Of a DNA stretch of 5,846 nt, positions 1-5,596 are shown piece after piece. A program made the translations under genes and the position numbers. The DNA comes from Pseudomonadota bacterium (GTDB taxonomy: Bacteria > Desulfobacterota > Desulfobulbia > Desulfobulbales > JAGXFP01). Location of the stretch: contig DAOVJK010000207.1 of assembly GCA_030673265.1 (NCBI GenBank), positions 1 through 5,846 of the forward strand, in the 5' to 3' direction. The first letter of the stretch is position 1, and each line of letters starts with the position of its first letter. The notes under the pieces were generated by a model. It was given only the letters and a program-made list of their open reading frames with translations, made no database searches and had not been told where the DNA came from.

Positions 1-242
1 AATACTTCTCCGCTAACGACACGAACCAATTTGCCCTGGGGCTGTTTTATTTGATAATGCAAGCCGCGTAGCACATGCTTAATTGACCGCGAGTGATTAT
101 CCTGCACAAAGCAGACATCGTAACCAACTGCCTGGTTAAAGGCCTTGGCGTTGAAACTCTCAAAAAAGAACCCTCGGTCATCGCCAAACACTTGAGGCTC
201 TATGACAAACACGTCTGGAATAGCAGTATGAGTAACTTTCAT
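1..242 (-). CDS. rfbC: dTDP-4-dehydrorhamnose 3,5-epimerase (RfbC/RmlC), N-terminal part, cut by the left edge
   Basis: Cytoplasmic enzyme that epimerises C3 and C5 of dTDP-4-dehydro-6-deoxy-glucose, the third step of dTDP-L-rhamnose synthesis. Only the first 80 codons are in view, of a family usually about 180 residues long. The visible part matches the RmlC N-terminus: the TAIPDV strand at 6-11, FGDDRGFFFESFN at 19-31, QDNHSRS at 47-53, and LRGLHYQ at 58-64, where His62 corresponds to the family's catalytic histidine. GKLVRVVSGEV at 70-80 begins the cupin barrel. The ATG lies two bases after the rfbA stop (TAGGAATG). The AGGA there directly abuts the start codon, too close for an ordinary ribosome binding site, so translation is probably coupled to rfbA. 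The length before TAIPDV agrees with known RmlC proteins, which supports this start. It is the third gene of the rfbBAC operon. Confidence 0.96.
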   Translation of the reverse strand, partial: MKVTHTAIPDVFVIEPQVFGDDRGFFFESFNAKAFNQAVGYDVCFVQDNHSRSIKHVLRGLHYQIKQPQGKLVRVVSGEV

Positions 243-244
243 TC

Positions 245-1126
245 CTAGCGACCACGCTCTAAAATTTTCAACAAATACTGACCGTAACCATTCCTTGCCA
301 ATGGTTGGGCCAATTTTTCCAGCTCGTCATCGGTTATATAGCCCATATTCCAGGCGATCTCTTCAGGGCAAGAAACCTTTAGGCCTTGGCGCTGCTCCAG
401 AATTTCTACAAACCTCGAGGCATCAAGGAGAGATTCATGGGTTCCGGTATCGAGCCAGGCATATCCGCGCCCCATCAGAGTGACTTCCAGTTGTTCCTTC
501 TCCATATAACGCTGATTAACTTCGGTAATCTCTAATTCTCCGCGGGCAGAGGGGGTGATAGAAGAGGCAATATCCACCACCTGATTGTCGTAAAAATAAA
601 GTCCGGTTATTGCATATGCAGATTTTGCTTTCACTGGTTTCTCTTCCAGGCTAATTGCTTTGCCCCGCTCGTTAAATTCTACGACGCCGTAACGTTCAGG
701 GTCATTGACCCGATATGCAAAAACTGTGGCACCAGTCTGCTTCTTGGCAGCTGGGCTCAGCAATCTGGAGAAGTCGTGACCATGAAAGATATTATCACCC
801 AAAATCAAGGCACTCGGGTTATTGCCGATAAAATCTTTACCGATAATAAAGGCCTGGGCCAAACCATCCGGAGAAGGTTGAATGGCATAGTTAATATTAA
901 GACCTAATTGCCTGCCATCCCCCAGCAGTTGCTGAAACAATGGAGCATCGTGCGGTGTGGAAATAATCAGGATGTCTTTTATTCCGGCCAGCATTAATGT
1001 TGACAAGGGGTAATAGATCATTGGCTTATCATAAATAGGCAACAGCTGCTTTGACACCGCCCTTGTTAACGGGTAAAGGCGAGTACCAGAACCGCCCGCC
1101 AATATAATTCCCTTTCTCGTCATCAT
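245..1126 (-). CDS. rfbA: Glucose-1-phosphate thymidylyltransferase (RfbA/RmlA)
   Basis: Cytoplasmic enzyme that joins dTTP and glucose-1-phosphate to give dTDP-glucose and pyrophosphate, the first step of dTDP-L-rhamnose synthesis. The 293-residue product has the length of E. coli RmlA and matches it closely from end to end. The nucleotide-binding signature GGSGTRLYP is at 11-19 with Arg16, and the catalytic-type lysine is Lys26. LGDN at 109-112 carries Asp111 and LDTGTH at 225-230 carries Asp226, the two metal-binding aspartates of the family. EEKP is at 161-164 and VSCPEEIAW at 251-259. The product starts with two consecutive ATG codons. The first overlaps the rfbB stop by four bases (ATGA), and the second overlaps by one (TGATG). 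GAGG at 1131-1134 lies four bases from the first ATG and seven from the second, so the second (start at 1123, 292 residues) is equally or more likely. The overlap implies translational coupling with rfbB. Confidence 0.98.
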   Translation of the reverse strand: MMTRKGIILAGGSGTRLYPLTRAVSKQLLPIYDKPMIYYPLSTLMLAGIKDILIISTPHDAPLFQQLLGDGRQLGLNINYAIQPSPDGLAQAFIIGKDFIGNNPSALILGDNIFHGHDFSRLLSPAAKKQTGATVFAYRVNDPERYGVVEFNERGKAISLEEKPVKAKSAYAITGLYFYDNQVVDIASSITPSARGELEITEVNQRYMEKEQLEVTLMGRGYAWLDTGTHESLLDASRFVEILEQRQGLKVSCPEEIAWNMGYITDDELEKLAQPLARNGYGQYLLKILERGR

Positions 1127-2190
1127 CTGTCCTCGTAATTTTCAGCAATCCAGTTCTGGTAGCTGCCATTGGCGATATTTTCTGCCCACGTCAGATTTTC
1201 CAAATACCAGGTGACTGTTTTTATGATGCCGGATTCAAATGTTTCGGCCGGGGTCCAGCCAATCTCCCCGGCAATTTTTGTGGCATCAATGGCATAACGA
1301 TGATCATGGCCGGGCCGATCTTTAACAAAGGTAATTAAGCGGCGATAAGGGGCTCCTGAAGAGTCTGGCGCCAACTCATCCAAAATATCACAGACGGTGT
1401 GAACGATTTCCAGATTTGTTTTTTCGTGATTGCCGCCGATGTTATAAACCTCACCCACCGACCCTTTGGCTAATACAGCCCGAATCGCAGTACAATGGTC
1501 ACCCACATAAAGCCAGTCACGAATATTCTTGCCATCCCCATAAATCGGCAGACTCTGGCCTTTAAGGGCGTTCATGACGATCAGGGGAATCAGTTTTTCA
1601 GGGAACTGAAAGGGCCCGTAATTGTTCGAACAGTTTGTAGTGAGGACCGGTATCCCGTAGGTATGATAATAGGCACGAACAAGGTGATCGGAAGATGCCT
1701 TGGAGGCCGAATAGGGGCTATTAGGTGCATAGGGGTTAGTTTCAGTGAAGGCGGGAGCTTCGGCAGTAAGGGACCCATAAACCTCATCAGTTGATACGTG
1801 TAAAAAACGAAACCGCTCTTTTTCCTGCTCTGGCAGTTCTGACCAGTAGCCACGAACCGATTCTAAAAGGTGAAAGGTTCCGATGATATTGGTCTGAATA
1901 AACTCTTCGGGACCATGGATGGACCGATCCACATGGCTTTCAGCCGCAAAATTAACAATTGCACTAGGTTTATATTGACCTAAAAGCTTGTCTGTTAAAG
2001 GCCTATCTCCAATATCACCCTGGACAAAAACATGTCGGGGATGATCTTTGACCGACGTTAAATTCTCCAGATTGCCAGCATAGGTAAGTTTATCAAGATT
2101 AACCACCCTGCTTTCCGTAACATTAAGACAATCCTGTACAAAATTTGAGCCAATAAAACCAGCACCACCTGTTACTAAAATAGTCTCCAA
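1123..2190 (-). CDS. rfbB: dTDP-glucose 4,6-dehydratase (RfbB/RmlB)
   Basis: NAD-dependent short-chain dehydrogenase/reductase of the extended type. It converts dTDP-glucose to dTDP-4-keto-6-deoxy-glucose, the second step of the rhamnose pathway and a branch point to other deoxysugars. At 355 residues it is the usual family length. The Rossmann GxxGxxG motif is at 8-14. STDEVYG at 133-139 supplies Thr134, Asp135 and Glu136. YSASK at 160-164 holds the Tyr160/Lys164 pair, and FPEKL at 196-200 supplies Glu198 and Lys199. These positions agree with E. coli RmlB numbering. The start codon is TTG, not ATG: an in-frame TAA directly precedes it (2191-2193) and no early in-frame ATG exists. AGGGTG at 2197-2202 lies six bases upstream as a plausible ribosome binding site. 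It is the first gene of the minus-strand operon, overlapping rfbA by four bases, so the operon promoter should lie in the spacer to its right. Confidence 0.98.
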   Translation of the reverse strand: METILVTGGAGFIGSNFVQDCLNVTESRVVNLDKLTYAGNLENLTSVKDHPRHVFVQGDIGDRPLTDKLLGQYKPSAIVNFAAESHVDRSIHGPEEFIQTNIIGTFHLLESVRGYWSELPEQEKERFRFLHVSTDEVYGSLTAEAPAFTETNPYAPNSPYSASKASSDHLVRAYYHTYGIPVLTTNCSNNYGPFQFPEKLIPLIVMNALKGQSLPIYGDGKNIRDWLYVGDHCTAIRAVLAKGSVGEVYNIGGNHEKTNLEIVHTVCDILDELAPDSSGAPYRRLITFVKDRPGHDHRYAIDATKIAGEIGWTPAETFESGIIKTVTWYLENLTWAENIANGSYQNWIAENYEDR

Positions 2191-2196
2191 TTACAA

Positions 2197-2202
2197 CACC
2201 CT
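2197..2202 (-). promoter_or_regulatory. Ribosome binding site that decides the TTG start of rfbB
   Basis: Read on the minus strand, AGGGTG is followed by six bases (TTGTAA) and then the TTG start codon. The TAA within that gap is in frame and rules out any upstream start. The core AGGG is a fair Shine-Dalgarno match at good spacing. Confidence 0.65.
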
Positions 2203-2204
2203 AA

Positions 2205-2231
2205 TTATGCAAAATTATTATTGTTATGCAA
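2205..2231. repeat. Direct repeat TTATGCAA, two copies 19 bp apart, just upstream of rfbB
   Basis: Identical octamers TTATGCAA occur at 2205-2212 and 2224-2231. They are 19 bp apart start to start, close to two turns of the helix, so a protein could bind both on one face of the DNA. They lie 15 to 41 bp upstream of the rfbB start codon. A binding site is an inference; in AT-rich DNA a chance repeat is possible. Confidence 0.4.
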
Positions 2232-2269
2232 GGGAATACAGGGGTTCTAACTACCACTTTATTCTTTTT

Positions 2270-2297
2270 TTTACAACTTGAACTTAATAATTAAGAT
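2270..2297 (+). promoter_or_regulatory. Weak candidate sigma-70 promoter for the two-component operon
   Basis: TTTACA (2270-2275, five of six matches to the -35 consensus) is followed after 16 bases by TAAGAT (2292-2297, four of six matches to the -10 consensus). Transcription would start near 2304 and leave a leader of over 200 bases before the regulator's ATG. The -10 box overlaps the end of the palindrome at 2283-2295. The match is modest for an AT-rich region, so this is only a candidate. Confidence 0.22.
2283..2295. repeat. Perfect palindrome CTTAATAATTAAG
   Basis: Two six-base arms, CTTAAT and ATTAAG, are perfect inverted copies around a single central A. It is short and AT-only in the core, so it would be a poor RNA hairpin but could be a dimer-binding operator. 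It overlaps the candidate promoter at 2270-2297. Chance occurrence in AT-rich DNA is a real alternative. Confidence 0.35.
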
Positions 2298-2520
2298 ATA
2301 CAAATTTCTGTTTAATAAGAGCTGTAACAAGGTACCATTTTATTGTTCTACGCACACTCCTCACCCCCTTAACTTGTTATCTACCCCGGAAAGATCGTAA
2401 ACCCAAGAAGTTCTTCTAGCCTTTATTGAATATTAGATTTACAAATAATGAGATACATGACTTTAAACAGTATGAAATTATTAAATCCTATTTAAATTCC
2501 ATTTCACATATGCAATCAAG

Positions 2521-2525
2521 AAGGA
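2521..2525 (+). promoter_or_regulatory. Ribosome binding site that decides the response regulator start
   Basis: AAGGA lies five bases before the ATG at 2531. It is the best Shine-Dalgarno match in the region and selects this start over an in-frame ATG at 2510 and an in-frame TTG at 2426, neither of which has a comparable site upstream. Confidence 0.8.
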
Positions 2526-2530
2526 AACAG

Positions 2531-3892
2531 ATGGCGACTATTCTTATAGTTGATGATGAATTAAGTATGAGGGAGTTTTTGACCATCCTCCTTGAAAAAG
2601 AAGGCTTCCGGGCTCTCACCGCCGAAGATGGTGAATCTGCCCTTAAAAAGATCAAGTCCAACAAGATTGATCTACTCATATCTGACATTCGTATGCCTGG
2701 CTTGGGCGGATTAGGTCTCCTTGAAAAAATCAAGGCGTTCGACAGCTCCATCCCAGTGATAATGATGACCGCTTACGCCTCTCCGGAAGATGCAGTTGGT
2801 GCCATGAAAAATGGTGCCTACGATTACATAACAAAACCCTTCAAGGTTGATGAAATAAAGCGCGTTATCTCTTCTGCGATAACCACAAAAGAGTCCTGCG
2901 AACCGCCTGAGCGAAACGACTCGACAAGTTTTGCAGGAATAATCGGTCAGAGTCCGGAAATGTTGCAGGTATTCGATTTAATCAAACGGATATCTCCAAC
3001 CCACGCCAATGTCATGATCTACGGGGAGTCTGGAACCGGCAAAGAACTGGTGGCAAGAGCTATCCACAACTACAGCAATGTATCAGACAATCCGTTTGTC
3101 CCCATTACCTGTAGCGCCATTCCTGAAAGCCTTATCGAAAGTGAATTATTCGGTCATGTAAAGGGCTCATTCACCGGGGCAATTCATAACAAAATGGGTT
3201 TATTCGAGCATGCTGATAACGGCAGCGCTTTTCTGGATGAGATCGGCGAACTTACCCCAATTATCCAGACCAAACTACTAAGGGTTCTGCAGGAAAGGGA
3301 ATTCAAGAAAGTTGGCGGCGCAGAAACGATAAAAATCAATGTCAGAATAATTTCAGCTACTAATCGCGATCTCGAACAGGAAGTGATCGATGGCCGCTTC
3401 AGAGAAGATTTATTTTATCGTATGGCTGTAGTCCCGATACGCCTACCTCCACTTCGCCAACGCAAACAGGATATCCCTCTGCTAGTCGAGCATTTCCTCC
3501 GTAAATACTCAAAAATTTTCAACAAAGATATAAGGGAGTTGTCTTCATATGCCATGCAGGTCTTGGTGAACTATGATTATCCTGGCAATGTCAGGGAATT
3601 GGAAAACATCATCGAGCGCGGAGTTGCCCTTGAGAGTTCTAATATTATTCTCCCCGAGAGCCTGACTCTTTCGGCCCATCGTCGTGCGGAACGAAACGAA
3701 CAGACTGGACCGCCAACTGATGACATAGAGGATGTTTATAGAATTGGTCTGGATAAGTTCATGGCCGCCAAAGAAAGCATGGTGATAAAAGACGCCCTTG
3801 AAAAGGCAGGGAACTCTAAGATGCAGGCGGCAGAACTACTTAAAGTTAGTTTCCGTTCTTTGCGCTATAAGGTCAAAAAATATGGATTGTAA
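2531..3892 (+). CDS. Sigma-54-dependent response regulator, NtrC family, PilR-like
   Basis: Cytoplasmic transcription activator of 453 residues with the three-part NtrC layout. A receiver domain occupies about 1-118, with acidic residues Asp8/Asp9, phosphoacceptor Asp52 in SDIRMP, Thr80 and Lys102. A sigma-54 AAA+ domain spans about 134-370, with Walker A at 165-172 (GESGTGKE), the sigma-54 contact loop GSFTGA at 212-217, Walker B FLDE at 234-237, the arginine-finger region FREDLFYR at 290-297 and PGNVREL at 351-357. A Fis-type helix-turn-helix closes the protein at about 414-453. Its ending, FRSLRYKVKKYGL, resembles PilR-type regulators. The frame stays open to a TTG at 2426, but the strong ribosome binding site, and a receiver domain beginning right after the ATG at 2531, support that start. 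It is followed 30 bp later by its likely partner kinase. The target promoters are unknown; pilin, motility or polysaccharide genes are all possible. Confidence 0.95.
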   Translation: MATILIVDDELSMREFLTILLEKEGFRALTAEDGESALKKIKSNKIDLLISDIRMPGLGGLGLLEKIKAFDSSIPVIMMTAYASPEDAVGAMKNGAYDYITKPFKVDEIKRVISSAITTKESCEPPERNDSTSFAGIIGQSPEMLQVFDLIKRISPTHANVMIYGESGTGKELVARAIHNYSNVSDNPFVPITCSAIPESLIESELFGHVKGSFTGAIHNKMGLFEHADNGSAFLDEIGELTPIIQTKLLRVLQEREFKKVGGAETIKINVRIISATNRDLEQEVIDGRFREDLFYRMAVVPIRLPPLRQRKQDIPLLVEHFLRKYSKIFNKDIRELSSYAMQVLVNYDYPGNVRELENIIERGVALESSNIILPESLTLSAHRRAERNEQTGPPTDDIEDVYRIGLDKFMAAKESMVIKDALEKAGNSKMQAAELLKVSFRSLRYKVKKYGL

Positions 3893-3922
3893 ACTGCTGC
3901 ACTTTTCAGGAATTCACTAAAG

Positions 3923-5590
3923 ATGCCTCCTTTCCCGAAAGTCTTTTACGGTGATATCCCTGAGATTCCATCATCAACAACGAAGAATCAGCTGCAGTGG
4001 TACCTTTTTTTCCGCCTCCTGTTTCTGACAATTCTGTTGGGCATAAATGTGCTTTTGCAGACCAAATCTCACACTTTATCAATTCCACCTTTCAACTACA
4101 CTGCCTATTTCATTGCTGGCATATACTTTTTCACCATAGTTTCAGCCTTACTCCTTAAAGTTGTTGGCAATTACAAACAATTTGCCATGTTTCAAACAAT
4201 TGTCGATGCTCTACTGGTCGGGATAATTGTTTACGTGACCGGTTGCAGTCAATCTATATTTACGATTCTCTATTTCCTGCCGATCCTGACCGGTTCCTTC
4301 TTGTTGCTCAGGCTTGGCGGATTATTAATCGCTTCGGTATCAACCATGAGTTATGGCTATTTACTCGCGATTGAACTTCTTTATGACCCTCTGCCCTTCA
4401 TTAGCACAAAAAGCGATTTAGATGGAATCGTGATGGCCATGCATTATTTTGCCATTCACGGGCTGATCTTTTTTATTTTAGGGATCCTGAGTTTTATTAT
4501 TTTCGAACGAATGCACAGTACTGAGTCAGCTCTATCCCGAACCACTCTTGATTATGATCGTCTGCAAATCCTCTACCGACAAATCTTTGCAGACATTTCA
4601 ACCGGGATCATTACCGTTAACGATGGTGGCGAGATCACTTCTTTTAATCAGGCCGCTGGTCAGATAAGCGGCTATAAGGATTCTGAGGTCTGCGACAAGA
4701 TTTTCTACGAACTCTTCCCGGGGTTTAGGGAGGTTGACAACCATAGATTCCGCCAAACTACCGAGTTGAGAAAAAAAGATGGCACAACTATCCCCATAGG
4801 TTTTTCATGGGCAAAACTTAACATGCCCGGTGAACATGGCGACTGTCGGGTCTATACCATGCAGGATCTCAGCAGAATCAAAGATATGGAGAAGCAGGTC
4901 AAGCAAGCGGAAAAAATGGCAACTATCGGTGAAATGGCCGCTATAATTGCCCATGAATTCAGAAATCCGTTAGCGGCTATCTCCGGGTCAGCCCAGATCC
5001 TCCAGAGCGAACTACCGAAAAACTCCGCAAGTCGGCGGCTGATCGATATTGTCACTCGAGAAAGTGACCGATTAGACCTCACCGTCAGTGAATTCTTATT
5101 ATTTTCCAAGCCGACCGAGCCCATCAGAGAATGGTTCTTAATAAAAGCTGCTGTCGACGACACTATCCAAATGCTTGAACAAGGCCACTCTTTGGACCCC
5201 CAAAAATGTCGAACTAGTAATAATGTTGCCGAAGATCTGGAAATATGGGCCGACTCAAAACAGTTCAAAAGAATTCTCCTGAACCTGATCAGTAATTCAT
5301 GCCAGGCCTTTGGAGCAGGGGGGGGAGAGATCATCATCGAAGCGGCAGAGCGACAACACGAGACATCCGGCAAAGAAGAGATCTCTATCAGGATTTCAGA
5401 TAACGGCCCCGGCATTGACGAACAGGTCCTGTCTAAGATATTCGAACCATTCTACACAACCCGAGAGAGTGGTACCGGCCTAGGCTTAGCTATCGTCAAG
5501 CAATTAATTGAGAGCCACGGCGGCAAGATCACAGTTACATCAACACCGGCTGAAAAGACGGAATTCACCATTACCATCCCCCTACCTTAA
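3923..5590 (+). CDS. Membrane-bound PAS sensor histidine kinase, PilS-like
   Basis: Inner-membrane sensor kinase of 555 residues, the probable phosphodonor of the preceding regulator. Six hydrophobic segments are visible at about 26-45, 59-80, 91-107, 111-129, 131-153 and 173-194, with short connecting loops and no large periplasmic domain, as in PilS. A linker at about 195-215 leads to a PAS domain at about 215-320. The HisKA domain has its H box at 343-350 with phosphoacceptor His344 followed by EFRNP. The HATPase domain shows the N box around Asn454/Asn458, G1 box DNGPGID at 493-499, F box FEPFY at 507-511 and G2 box GTGLGLAIV at 517-525, so it appears fully active. The gene is in the same frame as the regulator, with only the TAA and ten codons between. 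AGGA at 3908-3911 is 11 bases from the ATG, a slightly long spacing. The signal is unknown; the compact membrane domain suggests sensing within or near the membrane, or contact with another membrane protein. Confidence 0.95.
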   Translation: MPPFPKVFYGDIPEIPSSTTKNQLQWYLFFRLLFLTILLGINVLLQTKSHTLSIPPFNYTAYFIAGIYFFTIVSALLLKVVGNYKQFAMFQTIVDALLVGIIVYVTGCSQSIFTILYFLPILTGSFLLLRLGGLLIASVSTMSYGYLLAIELLYDPLPFISTKSDLDGIVMAMHYFAIHGLIFFILGILSFIIFERMHSTESALSRTTLDYDRLQILYRQIFADISTGIITVNDGGEITSFNQAAGQISGYKDSEVCDKIFYELFPGFREVDNHRFRQTTELRKKDGTTIPIGFSWAKLNMPGEHGDCRVYTMQDLSRIKDMEKQVKQAEKMATIGEMAAIIAHEFRNPLAAISGSAQILQSELPKNSASRRLIDIVTRESDRLDLTVSEFLLFSKPTEPIREWFLIKAAVDDTIQMLEQGHSLDPQKCRTSNNVAEDLEIWADSKQFKRILLNLISNSCQAFGAGGGEIIIEAAERQHETSGKEEISIRISDNGPGIDEQVLSKIFEPFYTTRESGTGLGLAIVKQLIESHGGKITVTSTPAEKTEFTITIPLP

Positions 5591-5596
5591 ATCTCC

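Larger units (their letters stand above)
2191..2530. other. Divergent intergenic region between rfbB and the response regulator
   Basis: This 340-bp spacer separates two transcription units pointing away from each other, so it should hold promoters for both. It is much richer in A and T than the flanking genes. I see no convincing reading frame of its own; the plus-strand frame open from a TTG at 2426 is only an upstream extension of the regulator gene. It contains a direct repeat near rfbB, a 13-base palindrome, a T8 run at 2265-2272, a GC-richer block around 2348-2389 and a shorter imperfect palindrome at 2405-2415 (AAGAA, G, TTCTT). No strong sigma-70 promoter is obvious on either strand, and the only GG-N10-GC spacing points towards rfbB. 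Confidence 0.8.

Noticed and set aside
212..217. Change of GAFTGA to GSFTGA (residues 212-217 of the regulator) as a sign of lost sigma-54 contact
   Set aside because: GSFTGA is a known functional variant among NtrC-family activators; the Phe-Thr-Gly core is intact, as are Walker A and B. The coordinates given here are residue numbers; the codons lie near 3164-3181.
1495..1853. Overlapping open frames on both strands inside rfbB
   Set aside because: They lie within a fully conserved rfbB gene and show no protein family features.
2265..2272. T8 run as a rho-independent terminator
   Set aside because: No stable GC-rich hairpin precedes it on the plus strand, and no plus-strand gene ends upstream of it.
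2426..2530. N-terminal extension of the response regulator by 35 codons from a TTG
   Set aside because: It has no ribosome binding site and an AT-rich spacer-like composition, whereas the receiver domain begins right after the ATG at 2531, which has a strong AAGGA site.
4852..5415. 187-codon open frame antisense to the kinase gene
   Set aside because: It lies wholly within the HisKA/HATPase coding sequence, has no recognisable motif and is readily explained as a shadow of the kinase codons.
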